This document shows positions 1-10,749 of a DNA stretch of 64,000 nucleotides, one piece after another (position 1 is the first letter of the stretch; each line of letters starts with the position of its first letter). This DNA is from Loripinus fragilis. Taxonomy: Eukaryota > Mollusca > Bivalvia > Lucinida > Lucinidae. The DNA is taken from positions 74,369,601 to 74,433,600 of the forward strand of contig OZ026522.1 in the NCBI GenBank assembly GCA_964019695.1, read 5' to 3'. The translations under genes and the position numbers were made by a program. The notes beneath the pieces were generated by a model. That model searched no databases. It saw only the letters and a program-made list of their open reading frames with translations, and was not told the DNA's origin.

Positions 1-277
1 ACTATGCTGATTAAAACTGGCATGCTCAGCTACTCAGACTTGAATTTTAGGAATTGGCAATTATGAGCATTTGATATACTATCTAGACAACGAAAACAAT
101 AGCTTACCAAACTGTGTGCTGGCTATAATAGTGGAAAATGAAACCCCGGCACATAGGACTCATCTGAGGTTAAAACTCCGGCACTTAAGCCCCGCTATGT
201 CCCCGGTATGCATTCAGAAAATTTATCGGTTTCGCGGAGAAAATAAATTTGACCACCGATCGCTGATAAAAGATAGT

Positions 278-312
<35 letters not shown>

Positions 313-316
313 TTTG
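278..316. repeat. (TTTA)n microsatellite
   Basis: About nine perfect tandem TTTA units. The open frame running through it reads as a run of FIYL residues and is an artefact of the repeat. Confidence 0.95.
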
Positions 317-453
317 GGAATGCATTTTACCATTGGTTACACAGTTATGGCTCTGAATGGGCAACTTCATTGAATATTAAGGCGAGCAAAGGACAATAGC
401 TATATTGATAACAGTTACTACATTGAACAATGAATTTTGGTTATTGTTTTCAG

Positions 454-517
454 GAACAACGCATTTCGTGATATTTCAGATACAAGCATCAAAGAGTATT
501 TGTTAAAAAAAACCTAA
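454..517 (+). CDS. Candidate terminal coding exon, unknown protein
   Basis: A good acceptor (pyrimidine-rich stretch ending TTGTTTTCAG at 444-453) is followed by one open frame of 20 codons, NNAFRDISDTSIKEYLLKKT, closed by TAA at 515-517. The two other frames are stopped or much shorter. No clear polyadenylation signal lies close downstream and no upstream exon is inside the window, so this may be the last exon of a gene entering from the left. A chance match between an acceptor and a short frame is possible. No family is recognised. Confidence 0.2.
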
Positions 518-772
518 GAGTCAAGCCCATCTATACATTGTTTCTACAATGATAATTGCCGTGGTTGTTGTTGTCATCATCATGTCGGTACCCTTTGAAT
601 TATACAATACAGTATTTTAGGAATTGTTTGCAACATATTACATGTCATCTTGTCATACCAAGGGTTGCGATTCGCTATCTTAAGGTAGATACGACAAAAC
701 CTTCGGTGGTGAAGATGATTACATGTGTGATGTAGCTAGTGTCAATTTTTGCTCTGGTGGTGCAATAACATA

Positions 773-981
773 TGAGCCGCGACATGTGATTTCCAACGAT
801 GTGGCATTTTGACAAGTGTAGACTCAGATGAGCCTGTGCAGCCTCATTTAAAGCTTAGAAACTCCAAATGAAGTTCGGTCAGTAGCTTAATATTCATAAA
901 ATATTCGAGCGACTAACTTAGTGTAGGCTCTGATCAGTCTGTGCGTATGCCACATTGTTGGAAATCTCATACCACGGCTCA
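773..981. mobile_element. Small inverted-repeat element, TGAGCCG family, copy 1
   Basis: The left end TGAGCCGCGACATGTGATTT and the right end, read on the minus strand, TGAGCCGTGGTATGAGATTT form imperfect inverted repeats. Both continue into TCCAAC(A/G)ATGTGGCA. The 209-bp unit recurs at 33,015-33,251. It has no coding capacity, so it is a MITE-like non-autonomous element. Short peptides read from this family (for example SDQPAHMHSLIRAFASRL in the second copy) are conserved only because the DNA repeats. Confidence 0.8.
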
Positions 982-984
982 ATT

Positions 985-2160
985 ATGCTTAAAATGGTAA
1001 ACAATGCTTGTCCGAGTTTATCCTTTACCCATATTAAGGCCATGGTAAATTCGGACACAACTGTTTGATAGGTTTATTGGGATTTTTTCTTTCTGACGAA
1101 TAATAACACATTCTGCATGTGTAATAAACAAACTCGGTATGCGCTTGCTGTATTTCTTTGTCATACGATCATTGGGAATATCACGATGGCTATACGGGCA
1201 GGAGTGGCTCATTTCAAACTAGCCTGCGTTGGCAACTTGGCTTTCAAGGGAGACCCGTCTAGAAACGTCATCTGCCATTGGTTACATGGCGCTCATATCG
1301 ATAACAATCCGGTAATAGGGTGGGTGGAAAATAAAGAAAGGTAAAACAGCACAACAATACGTTTTATTGATTTATTTGATGAAAACTGATACCCCTTGTC
1401 CGAGATTACCATAATCGCCCCTATGGAGGGTAATTATAAAAAATGCAACATTTAACATGCACAGCATAGGATCGGACTAACAGCGATGGATTTTTTGGCA
1501 TAAAGACAAACAGCATGGACCAAGATCAGACTACAAGTACCATGAACAAGGATTTTTGTTGTATGGCTATTGGGGTTTTACTGTCTTGACGTTGGATTTT
1601 TTGGTGTGGTCGACTGATGTTATAGCTTTTGGTTGCACGGGCGTTGGATTTTGTTTGGATGAACGTTAGTTGATTGGATGGATGTTGGATTTTGGTCAGG
1701 TGGATGCTTATTTCATTTCTTCAGCGAGCAGAGCTATATAGCGCTAGTTCAAAATTAAGGAACAAGCTACAATTAGGCTCGGGGGTAACTACCTATATGA
1801 CATAGTACGGATGAGCGGTCCGAATAGCCCCCTTTTTCAGCGCTGTCAGGTATACGATAAGCCCCCTTTTTCTTAAGAAATAGTATCTGAATCAGTTTTT
1901 CATCATTGTTATATGAATGGTCCCATTTTCTGACAAATACTTATATTATTCCTCAGATATTCAACTCAGATACTTAAAAGTAATATTTATTTGTAAACTT
2001 TGTTTACAGACAGCAAAGAGGGTATAAAAAATCAAATAACAGCAAATGAATGTGTAAACATTTTGTTCAATCGAGTATATGAATAGGTCATTTTTTCGAG
2101 ACCAACTATGTGATTGGGGTAGGTTTAAAAAAAAAATGGTTCGCACACACGTACCAAAAT
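985..2160. other. No gene seen
   Basis: The only structure noted is a degenerate recurrence of GTTGGATTTT around 1,485-1,700. Open frames at 1,018-1,344 lie on both strands over the same DNA, lack splice support and resemble no family I know. Confidence 0.5.
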
Positions 2161-2170
2161 TACCAAGTTA

Positions 2171-2204
<34 letters not shown>

Positions 2205-2205
2205 C
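2171..2205. repeat. Poly-C followed by (CT)n microsatellite
   Basis: Nine cytosines lead into about 13 CT units. A further 22-base poly-C run lies at 2,371-2,392. Confidence 0.95.
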
Positions 2206-2468
2206 GAGCAATTAGGGCAATCTTTGCAAAACTTAGGCTAAACAGCCAGGAGAATACAAAGTCTGGTCTGGAAAATATTTAAATATTTAGATTTACAAAA
2301 AACAAAACAAAAAAAATAAGTCCAAACCTAAAAAAGGGCAAAGGTTCCCCTTTATTTTGTAACTTTTCAACCCCCCCCCCCCCCCCCCCCCCTCTGAATT
2401 GGCCTAATGACATGGACAAATAGAAAGAGGAGGACATTATCTGCTGTGGATTATTTCATTATTCTCAC

Positions 2469-2722
2469 TTTTGATTTGGTCTTGCACCACTACCCCTGAT
2501 TCTTCTGTCTCCTCCGTGTTTACAAACGAATTTGATAAATCTGTATTTGAACTTTGGATGGTAGGGCTTGCAGTTGTCGGAAATGTGTTTGTTGGCTGCA
2601 GTGGTTGATTTTGAGTTGGCGACAACAAACTGCACATTTTTCTGCTTGCCAAAAGCCTTAATGGCATGATCTAGCTCTTCAAAAGTGTCAAACAACGCCC
2701 CTTCTTTGATTCTTTCCTCCAT
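2469..2722 (-). CDS. First coding exon of a ZSWIM3-like (FAR1/Mutator-related) protein
   Basis: ATG at 2722-2720 sits in a strong context (A at -3, G at +4). The exon encodes 84 codons plus two bases. Residues 10-25 read LFDTFEELDHAIKAFG, residues 31-37 FVVANSK, and the end FVCKHGGDRRIRGSGARPNQ. A spacing of F-x2-F-x2-L, then a basic CKHGG segment, then a Gly/Arg-rich PNQ tail matches the N-terminal part of metazoan ZSWIM1/ZSWIM3-type proteins, which derive from Mutator-like transposases. The frame meets TGA inside a good donor (AAAA|GTGAGA, intron from 2468 downward), so I read this as exon 1 with the rest of the gene to the left or lost. I could not find the next exon, which would encode a Cys-rich segment, so it may be a broken copy. 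The family assignment is from memory. Confidence 0.5.
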
Positions 2723-2810
2723 TTTTAAAAGGCGCGGGCTTAACAGAAATTCAGTGTCAATCAGCGCTTAAAATGCCATTTCATAGTCTGACAATCGTTT
2801 GCCTGAAACG

Positions 2811-2885
2811 GATTGCCGAGTCCAAAAAAGATTGCCGTGTCCTAAAATAGATTGCCGTGTCCTAAAATAGATTGCCGTGTCCTGA
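2811..2885. repeat. 20-bp minisatellite, about 4 units
   Basis: The unit GATTGCCGTGTCCTAAAATA is repeated with starts near 2811, 2830, 2850 and 2870. A related TTGCCGTGTC recurs at about 3,028. It lies upstream of the minus-strand exon at 2,722. Confidence 0.9.
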
Positions 2886-3046
2886 ATATCGATCTCACAC
2901 ACACTATCTCTGACTCTCACACACATTCTCTCCCCCTCTATCACTTTTAATTATATGCTTATTAGAAATATTATGCCCGGAATTTTGTTAATGAAACAAT
3001 GAACTATTGTTCTGTATTGAAACGGTTTGCCGTGTCAATAAGAAAT

Positions 3047-3102
3047 TATTCCCACGGCGGCCGTGTCTACGGAAAGTTATTCGCCCGGCCGCCGTGGGAA
3101 TA
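3047..3102. repeat. GC-rich perfect hairpin
   Basis: TATTCCCACGGCGGCCG at 3047-3063 is exactly the reverse complement of 3086-3102, with a 22-base loop. It stands out in AT-rich surroundings, about 330 bases upstream of the ZSWIM-like start on the minus strand. Confidence 0.9.
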
Positions 3103-3109
3103 GTCACTT

Positions 3110-3860
3110 CGAAATGTGTGTACGAACAAATGTGCCACAGAAAATGTTTTTTTCTTTTGTTTAAATAACTAGTCATCTGTATTCAAAGGCAGAAAAAGAG
3201 AGAAAGAATGTTTCGGAGGTAAGAAATCATACAGATCGCGTTGTATCATTCCTAATTCGTCTGTTGAAGCGAAAAAAAATGTTGCGTTTCGTCCCCAAAG
3301 CAGTTCGTACTCAGTCCATTGGCTTTATTCATTCTGCTTGTCGTTTCCGCTAAATGTCTGCTGTAAAGGGTGGCGGCACTCAAGGCCTCTGTCCTGTCAA
3401 GATTAAAATTTGAAAAGAAAGTTTCTACCAAGATACAAGAAACTTTATTTAAAGTCGGCATTCAATTTTAACATATCAAACATTAGCCAGCAAGGCTATT
3501 TTACCGACACACAAAGTGAGAGACTGTACAAGTATATTCTCTATTGTTAAAATATATATTATGAGCATATAAATAAGAGATCCTTCTTTGCGATCTATCA
3601 AGGGGAAGGAATTGATGAAACTCGAAAAGTGGGATAAAAGGGGCTCAAGAGACCCTGATCACCATGAAGGCTGCATGGTTTCAAGGCTCTTAGGTGTAAG
3701 ACGAAACCTAGATAGGGCGCAGATAGACCAAAAGATGAGGTCGATCAGAGGAGAGCAGACCTTATCAGCTGTATATAATACACCTATAATTTATTCAGGC
3801 TTCCAGATAAGAGCGCCCGTTGGAAAACCAATTTCTCCATTTAATTCTCATCCAAAACAT
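3110..3860. other. No gene seen
   Basis: Short open frames on both strands (for example 3,252-3,461 minus and 3,588-3,962 plus) have no recognisable domain. The second runs into the hairpin repeat that follows. Confidence 0.4.
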
Positions 3861-3864
3861 ATGT

Positions 3865-4035
3865 TGTGGGTACTCAAAAGAACCGTCTCAATGAGTATTG
3901 GTGAGAAAAAAAATATGTTGTGGGTACAAAAAAGAACCATTTCATTGAGACGGTTCTTTTGAGCACCTAAGAAGACACATGCTTGATATTGGCAAGAAAA
4001 TTCATACCAAATTTACGCTTATAAAATTATAAGAA
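3865..4035. repeat. GTCTC hairpin repeat, copy 1 (rearranged)
   Basis: This holds two part copies of a dispersed family whose centre reads CAAAAGAACCGTCTCA, one base, then the reverse complement. It is flanked by ATGTTGTGGGTACT on one side. Further copies lie near 9,945, 17,700, 18,697, 20,090, 24,012, 26,341, 28,068, 60,690 and 61,900. The best palindrome is at 26,341-26,373. Confidence 0.8.
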
Positions 4036-4252
4036 CTATGGATTATAGTGGCACTTTGGAAGCTTAGCAAAAAGCTTAAATTAGATTAGGCATTTAATTA
4101 ATAAAAATAACTTAAAATGTCCACCCCTTTAATTTTCATCTTTTGACAGATAGATCTACACTAAAATGATTTCAAAGATTCAAAATCAGTAAGCTTGATG
4201 TTTTATATGTTAATTACATTTGTGGAAACTTTACATTTTAGTCACTCAACCT

Positions 4253-4463
4253 ACTGTCGTGCCAGCCAAGAGTGACAGTGACGTCGTGTTTTGTTTACAA
4301 TTGTTAAGTAAAACATTAACTTTTACACTCCACTTGAGCTAATGCAAATCGACAGATAACGTATTAATCCTATCCTGTTCCAATGATCTATCGATTCTAA
4401 GTCCCTGATAACTTTGTAAACAAAACGTGGCATCACTGTCACTCTTGGCTGGCAGGATAGTAC
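4253..4463. mobile_element. Fold-back MITE, about 210 bp
   Basis: The segment 4253-4305 (GTGCCAGCCAAGAGTGACAG and onward to TTTGTTTACA) is repeated in inverted orientation at 4405-4463 with few changes. The roughly 100-base middle has no coding content. The inverted arms make up about half of the element. Confidence 0.8.
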
Positions 4464-4543
4464 ATTGTGAGACGTTTACATTGGAGAAGATAGTGCCACA
4501 AGGCCTGATACGGAATTTCACATCGATAACTTTTTATTTTTAA

Positions 4544-6246
4544 TAGACCCCTTTCACATTGTTATCTCCCTTAGCAATCGCTCTTCAATTGAAAAATCGA
4601 TAAAGCCGTTTTTGAAAATGAAGGGGCAGATTGCTTATTAGTGATCATTAGTTACATTGGCAAAACACAAAGTGATGCTTTATAAGCCGATTGTTTTGGC
4701 CTTTCACTGATAGAATAAGATATCTTTTTCTAGGAATTAGATAAATTAGTGTTTTCATTTACATATTTTATAAATTTTCAGTATTTATAGCTTTATTTAG
4801 TGCAAAATGTACTTTGATCTCGAGCTAAAATCTGCTTCGTCAGGCACGAAATCGCTTCCACTTCAGGCACGAAATCGCAAAAACTTTTTGAAACACATGC
4901 CAACTAATAAGACACACGAGTCTGTTATAAATGCGACTATCAACAACTCAGACGAGCCTGGGCTAATGCACAGTCTCACCAGGGCATTTGCTGCTCGCAC
5001 ACACATCGGATCCAATGTTGTGTCTGAGTGCACATAAAGAAAGACGGTGCATGTGGTAAACAGAGGCTCAGACAAAAAACAGACCTAAGGGTTCCAGCCC
5101 CACTAGATAAGCAGGCAGTAGCGCACGCAGGGTACTGCATGCTACCAAATAAACGTGCGTGTATGGCCATAATGACTAAGCATATGCGATAAGTGTGGAA
5201 ATCGAACAGTAATTACCTCCAATCATATACCCATTAAATGACATCATTTCTACACAATGTCCGCTTATGCGCAGGCTAGCAAGAACCGTCGCTGCTCACA
5301 CACACAAATTATGGATGTAGATGAAGACTCATATCTATGTTTTTAAAACACCAGTCCACTGGTTAAGACTGTGTGGCGCCTTTTACGTATATGTGATAAT
5401 AAGTACAAATTAGAGAATCACTTCATAAATCAATTATACCCGTGCCAGGCACGTGTGCTTTTATTGCTTTTAAAGGGCCCCAGGCATAGGATTAAAGAAT
5501 AGGATGCACAGTGGGAGATATTAAAATGGGCCTCGATTGCGACGCGAGAAAGCCTGATTTTTGTGCATGCGAACAATAAAGGCGCAGGCCTGTCTTCGTA
5601 TCCACGCAGTCTGATCAGCGCCTTTATTGTTCACTTGTTGCAAAGTATAATATCTGAACTTGCTTACTGCAAAATTTCATTTTTAGCTTGTCTCTGTAGC
5701 TGAACAGACTGGTTTGAGACTTACTCAGTCAGAAACCAGCAAGACAGCTTTCTCGCGGGATGGCCTTTAAAATGTATCTTACCACTTATTTTAACCAGAA
5801 AGACCCTGTTTAGAGGCCAAGTGTGTGGAATGTAATCATAGACCATGTATACATTGAATAAACATGAAGCTAACCAGACTCTTCACTGCTCGCAAACGCA
5901 TAGTATGGTAGGAAATAATTGATACAGTGTATGTTATAATGTATGACCAACACAGTAATGCACCCGCTCATTTGGAAAAAATGCAGTCGTGGATATGCTT
6001 AAAGATATCTTTCTGATCTCAAATATTCAGAATATTGGAATCAATCGCTTATTTTTGTAACATTTATCATTTAATTTTGCTATTTGTCAAATCTTTATTT
6101 TCGATTTTTTTTAAAATTGTTTTCCATATTCCATTGTGTATTGTAAGGCAGCCGTATAAAGGTTGCCCCTTAAAGTGTTTTCTCGTGGAGATAACGCGGA
6201 ACGAGACACTTAGGCACATGCGCACTAACAATGTGAAAAGAGTCTA
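4544..6246. mobile_element. TTAA-flanked inverted-repeat DNA element, copy 1 (1.7 kb)
   Basis: The left end TAGACCCCTTTCACATTGTT and the inverted right end TAGACTCTTTTCACATTGTT are each flanked by TTAA (4540-4543 and 6247-6250), the target used by piggyBac and Kolobok-type transposons. Interior blocks (near 4,805, 5,360, 5,450 and 5,770) match blocks at 24.9-25.4 kb inside a second element with the same ends. No transposase frame is seen; the longest open frames are about 76 codons and overlap on both strands. It is therefore a non-autonomous or decayed member. Confidence 0.7.
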
Positions 6247-6249
6247 TTA

Positions 6250-6660
6250 AAGCAAACTACTGTATCCTTAAAACAGGAGCTTTCCTATGTGTCATTGTAT
6301 CCATTTAAACAATTCTCAGGACCGCACTTCCAGTTAGCAGTGGTTGTCAAGTACTGCCGAATATGAAAACCACATGTTTTATCGATATTTTGATTTTTGT
6401 GTTTCCCTCAAGATAACCTTCAAAAAATGGCAAAATCATAGTTTGTGGTAGGCTGCAACAATCATAACACGATGAAAGACGAGAAAATACAGGTCTTTAG
6501 CTGAATTTAGCTCCAAATTATTATGTCAAACGCTTAGAAATATCGATCTTTGCAGTCACATTGGTGTTGCGTGAATTCGTATATAGACACTAAATGTCAA
6601 CAGTTAAGCAACAACAATTTTAAAAGACCATTTCAGTACAGATATATTTGTCGCAGTGCA
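6250..6660. other. No gene seen
   Basis: Unassigned AT-rich sequence between the TTAA-type element and the GATA microsatellite. Confidence 0.5.
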
Positions 6661-6661
6661 C

Positions 6662-6755
<94 letters not shown>
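6662..6755. repeat. (GATA)n microsatellite
   Basis: About 23 uninterrupted GATA units. The minus-strand frame through it is a run of LSIY residues and is not a gene. Confidence 0.97.
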
Positions 6756-6940
6756 TAGTCACTGAAATATCCTGAACTTTCAATGAAAAGTGAGTACAGT
6801 ATGGGTTGTTATACACTATGGATTTTTTATGTCAATTTCTTTGGGTAGCTCAATTTCATAAATGTGGTCTTCACAAGGAGTGTAGATATTCATGACTGCA
6901 AAGCCATCTATCATGTCACATCTCAGCAGACTGCCTTCTG

Positions 6941-7237
6941 TTTGTTTGTTTGTATTGTTGCTTTATGTCCCAGTCAACAGCTATGGTCATTGTTGGATGG
7001 TCAGTTCACCTAACCATGCACACTTTTTCCTGGGCAAGCTTGAACAAGCGGTTAACCAGTACTTGGTGCACATACTTTCGCTTGTAGCTGACCACAACCC
7101 TTCTTAAATGATTCAGCGGAAGGGAAAATGATGGTAAAAATTGTTTCAGGATCAATCTCCACAAAAGTATGGGACCGGGTCAGGATCGAACTCATGACCC
7201 CTGCAAGCACATTATTGACTGTGCTATTCTGCCCGGT
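6941..7237 (-). mobile_element. tRNA-derived SINE, family 2
   Basis: On the minus strand it has a tRNA-like head with a box-B-like GAGTTCGATCC, a body shared with copies at 10.4, 19.2 and 60.0 kb, and an A-rich tail (CAAACAAAC). AGACTGCC(T/C)TCTG flanks it at 6928-6940 and 7238-7250. That could be a target duplication, but the same motif is the unit of the surrounding minisatellite, so the proof is weak. The family body includes GGGACGTAAAGCAACAAAAC before the tail. Confidence 0.8.
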
Positions 7238-7812
7238 AGACTGCCCTCTGTAGTTGTATCATGTTTCATCTCAACAGACTGCCCTCTGTGGATACTACAG
7301 TTGCAAAAATAAAATAAATATTAAATCACAAACTGGTGTATCATGTTTCAACTTGGCAGACTGCTTTCAGTTGGTAGAGTTGCAAATCAGTGTAGCAGGT
7401 TTCATCTCGGCACATTGCTCTCTGTTGATAGAATTGCAATCTGTGTATCATGTTTCAGCTCAGCAGACCGCACTCTGTAGATAGAGTTGCAAACTGTTAT
7501 ATTATGTTTAATCTCAGCAGACTGCCCTCTGTAAACCAGTTTCTCATATTAATTCTCAGCAGATTACTCTCTGTAGATATGGCTGGAAACCGATGTATCA
7601 CACTATACTCAGCAGACTGCCCTCTGTAGATAGATTTGCAAACCTGTTTATCATGTTTCATCTCAGCAGGCTGCTCTCTGTTGATAAGAGCTACAAACTT
7701 TGTGTATCATGTTTCTTCTCAGCAGAATGTCCTCTGTAGATAGAGTTTCTGTTGTGAGCTGGTCTATGATGTTACATCTCAGCAGACTGTTCTATGTACT
7801 GATGTATCATGT
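7238..7812. repeat. Degenerate 55-75 bp minisatellite, about 9 units
   Basis: The recurring core is TGTATCATGTTTCATCTCAG then CAGACTGCCCTCTGTAGATA then GAGTTGCAAAC. One more unit lies at 6,905-6,940, left of the SINE, so the SINE inserted into this array. Units differ by substitutions and spacing. Confidence 0.85.
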
Positions 7813-7879
7813 TTACAAAGGTTAAAGGCAGATGACGATTTCAGGTAAAGCTTCTATGCAGAGAGGAAATACACAGGAC

Positions 7880-8430
7880 AGAATGTCAGGCCTGATCTGA
7901 GTCCAAATTGTTTGAAATGGATATCGGCAGATAACAATGTCACATGAAAATTTAACGGAAAGTTAAAATACAGGTTCAACTTCAACTTGTCGTAACCTCT
8001 TAAGTGCCAAACATTCTGAACCTCGATAAGGCCTGGACAAGAAATTGGGCCTGATCTGGGTCCAAATTGTTTGAAAGGGTTATCAGCAGATGACAATGTC
8101 ATGTACAGATGTAACACAAAGTTAAAAAACATCGGTTTAACTCCAACTTGTCATATCCTTTCAAGTGCCAAACATTCTGAACCCCGATAAGTCTGGACAA
8201 AATGTCGGCCTGATCTGGGTCCAAATTATTTGAAAGGGTTATAAGCAGATGACAATGTCATGTAAATGTTTTTTGCTAAGTTAAAATACATAGGTTCAAC
8301 TTCAACTTGTCATAAGCTCAAAAGTGTCAAACAGTCTAAAACCTGATAAGGCCCAGACAGAATGCCGGACCTGATCTGGGTCGAAACTGTTGTAAACGTT
8401 ACAGATTTAATGCAAAGGGTAAACTGCAAT
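7880..8430. repeat. Tandem array, period 159-161 bp, about 3.4 units
   Basis: CCTGATCTG starts at 7891, 8050, 8209 and 8370, giving steps of 159, 159 and 161. Each unit holds half of the T1 palindrome (CCTGATCTGGGTCCAAAT), then ATCAGCAGATGACAATGTC and CAACTTCAACTTGTCATA. The period equals that of the old bivalve satellite known as BIV160; I cannot compare the sequences here. Confidence 0.9.
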
Positions 8431-8612
8431 GGTTTCACCTAAAGTTGTCAGAACCATAAGGGTTAGGCCAACCTTAGAAATATTGTTGTTTCCCCTTGGA
8501 GCATTCTGCAATACTTTTGACCTGCATTAAGTGATGGTTTGTCATGAAAGCAATTTTTACTCTTCTTGAGAGTGGTTGTTTTAGGCAGGTTTTTCTGCAC
8601 ACAAACAATTTG

Positions 8613-8785
8613 TTTGACTCGAGACCGAAGGGCAGCGGGTTCGAGCCTCACCTGCGTCACTGCGTTGTAGTCCTTGAGCAAGACACATTTATCCTAGCTT
8701 AGTACTGGTTCAACCCAGGAAGACCCTTCCCTTTATAACTGAAAGATTGTTGATGGGACATAAAGAATCAAATCAAACAAACAAA
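8613..8785 (+). mobile_element. tRNA-derived SINE, family 1, 5'-truncated
   Basis: It carries the box-B region GGGTTCGAGCCTCACC and the full body and A-rich tail of the family but lacks the box-A part. A perfect target duplication ACAAACAATTTG flanks it (8601-8612 and 8786-8797). Truncation at the 5' end fits incomplete reverse transcription by a LINE. Confidence 0.9.
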
Positions 8786-8799
8786 ACAAACAATTTGCT

Positions 8800-9055
8800 A
8801 AGAATATAGTTTAAAGATAACTGTTTACAATTGACAATTCTCTAAGTTTGCAATGAAATTTTAAAAAAAATCTTATTAAAAGATTGTTATAGAATTTTTT
8901 GTGTAGGGACTTTTTACAGGGTCAGTCGGGTAAGGGGAAAAAAAATAAAATTTTAATTTAGGCCAATATCAGGCCTCTATGGCTGTTTTCCCAGACACCA
9001 TGTATTCAGGGAGGTTCAAAATTGATAAGTTTTTCAAATATCTAACTTTTGTCAC
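8800..9055. other. No gene seen
   Basis: AT-rich unique-looking sequence. Confidence 0.5.
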
Positions 9056-9059
9056 AGCA

Positions 9060-9335
9060 TCCAGATAATCCAAGTATTGCATGCTTGGATCCAGAGGGGA
9101 GACCAGACCCCTTTGAAAAACACAAGTTATATGGGCTTAGATAGGGAATAATTAAGCACCTGGATACCCCCCCCCCCCCCCTCTGTAAAAAGTTGGACAC
9201 CATCCTTACCACTGGAAGAATTGATGGACCCCCTCTGGAACCATGGAAAATTAAACTTATATAAAATATATCGGCAGATACACCTTGAATCCACCCTCCT
9301 GGACGAGAATTCTTGGACCCCTGCATGTATTGATA
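9060..9335. repeat. Dispersed repeat C (GGATCCAGAGGGG family), copy 1
   Basis: It is marked by GGATCCAGAGGGGAGACCAG, a poly-C run near 9,167-9,180 and blocks such as GGACCCCCTCTGGAACCATG. Related copies lie at 16,041-16,105, 21,243-21,585 and, inverted, 51,530-51,765. Minus-strand frames of 105 and 118 codons across it are repeat artefacts. Confidence 0.6.
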
Positions 9336-9339
9336 TTGT

Positions 9340-9930
9340 TGCTTCATATGGAAATCCATATAAAAATTGCTGAGAACATTTTTTGAAAAGGATAGCTTTT
9401 ATGACAGGTTGCATTGTACCAAAGGTGTTGAGTGTCAAACTTGGAGGTGTGAGAATGTCAGAATTCACATTCAAAATAGTCATTTATCTATCTAGAGCTT
9501 GATAATGTCTCGGGATAGAATTTCAAGTCTGTTCTTTTGTTGTTAAAGCTCCTCCATTTTTTGGCCATACATTAATTTATTTATTTTTTTTAAATTGAAC
9601 CTGTGACCTTTTAATATATATACAATGCACAATCCCAACTTCATTTTATAAAAATCTATGGGATGTTCTATTGGTCTAAAAAGAGTTAAGGGGATCATTT
9701 GTGTGAAATTATTTACAATTGGCGCAGGAATTCAGCTCAATTCATTTGGAAACAACATGGGGAATTCTTATTTTGGTCAAAATTAGACATTTCAAAGTGC
9801 TGATCTGACCTTGAAATTAAGGTTAATGAATTGAACTCAAACCTAATACCCCTCCCCCTACTCTCCTAACTATCAAAGGCCCTGATAAACAAAAATTTGA
9901 GCCTTTTCAGAATAATTATGTGTTTTGTGT
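9340..9930. other. No gene seen
   Basis: No splice-bounded open frame and no recognised repeat. Confidence 0.4.
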
Positions 9931-9937
9931 TTCAGAA

Positions 9938-10060
9938 GAGCCGGCTCATTGAGACGCTTCTTTTGAGTACCCACGTTGGCACAACATATGTTTTATTTTT
10001 AGAAAAATGAAATATGATTTTCAAATATGCTCACTTATCTGGAGGCTTGAACAATGTTTC
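9938..10060. repeat. GTCTC hairpin repeat, copy 2
   Basis: GGCTCATTGAGACGCTTCTT then TTGAGTACCCACG and, further on, ACAACATATGTTTTATTTTT and TCACTTATCTGGAGGCTTGA. These match the 17.7-kb and 26.3-kb copies. Confidence 0.7.
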
Positions 10061-10077
10061 TATCATTGGTTTTGCAG

Positions 10078-10240
10078 AAAATGTGCGGAACAGAAGCTAC
10101 ACCCTCTAAGCTACACAGATGGTGACATGGACTCACAATGCCAACAGGATCAGCACAAAAGCCGATATGTACCCCACATAATTTGTGACAGTGGTTTAGG
10201 AGCAAAGATGTCTGTTTTGTTTGCTTGCTTAATAAAAAGG
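10078..10240 (+). CDS. Candidate internal coding exon, unknown protein
   Basis: A pyrimidine-rich acceptor (TTTCTATCATTGGTTTTGCAG, AG at 10076-10077) and a near-consensus donor (AAAAGG|GTAAGT at 10241) bracket 163 bases. One frame is open throughout: 54 complete codons after one carried base, starting KCAEQKLHPLSYTDGDMDSQ and ending MSVLFACLIKR. No stop falls in this frame and the exon ends in phase 0. It is hydrophilic with three Cys in the first half. No domain is recognised. It may belong to a host gene on the plus strand whose other exons could include those near 36.7 and 41.4 kb, but I cannot link them. The upstream side is a GTCTC hairpin repeat, so a repeat-derived exon is the main alternative. 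Confidence 0.4.
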
Positions 10241-10270
10241 GTAAGTAAATTACCCCTATATCAGCTAGTG

Positions 10271-10330
10271 ATAATTTTGTCATCTGCTGATGTTCTATGC
10301 AAACAGTTTGGAGGCCTCCAGTAAAATATT
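10271..10330 (+). repeat. T1 element, 5' part only
   Basis: It starts TTTTGTCATCTGCTGATGTT and goes straight into CAAACAGTTTGGAGG, with the right half missing. Confidence 0.6.
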
Positions 10331-10427
10331 TTACTGACCGTCCCAAGGCGGTACTTCTTTTGTGGATCTTTTATGTTTTTTCTGTCTTTCGTTTGCTATG
10401 CCTTTGTGCACGTCTGTTTATGTGTGC

Positions 10428-10749
10428 TTTGTTTGTTTTTGTTGCTTTACGTCCCAAGTCAACAGCTATGGTCATTGAGGGACGGTCAGTTCACTTAACC
10501 ACACTTTTTCCTGGGCAGGCTTGAATAAACGGTTAACCAGTAATTTGTGCACATACTTTCGCTTGTAACTGACAACAACCCTTCTTGAATGAATCAGCGG
10601 AAGGGAGGAGAATGACCGTAGAAATTATTTCATGATCAATCTCCACGAAAGTATGGGACCGGGCCGGGATCGAACTCGCGACCCCTGGATCTGCAGTCAG
10701 ACACGCATCTGTAGCCAGACACGTTACCGACTGCGCTACGCAGCCCGGT
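10428..10749 (-). mobile_element. tRNA-derived SINE, family 2, near full length
   Basis: On the minus strand the head reads ACCGGGCTGCGTAGCGCAGT with a box-A-like stretch, and box B is GCGAGTTCGATCCCGG. The roughly 240-base body and the GTAAAGCAACAAAAACAAAC tail follow. This is the best-preserved copy of the family in the window and keeps both pol III promoter boxes. Confidence 0.9.

Noticed and set aside
71..373. 100-codon open frame over the TTTA microsatellite
   Set aside because: A third of it is the FIYL run from the repeat, and there is no domain or splice support.
6604..6816. Minus-strand open frame over the GATA repeat
   Set aside because: It is translated microsatellite (LSIY units).
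9042..9483. Two overlapping minus-strand frames of 105 and 118 codons
   Set aside because: They lie on dispersed repeat C and its poly-C run; the reading frames are not shared by other copies.
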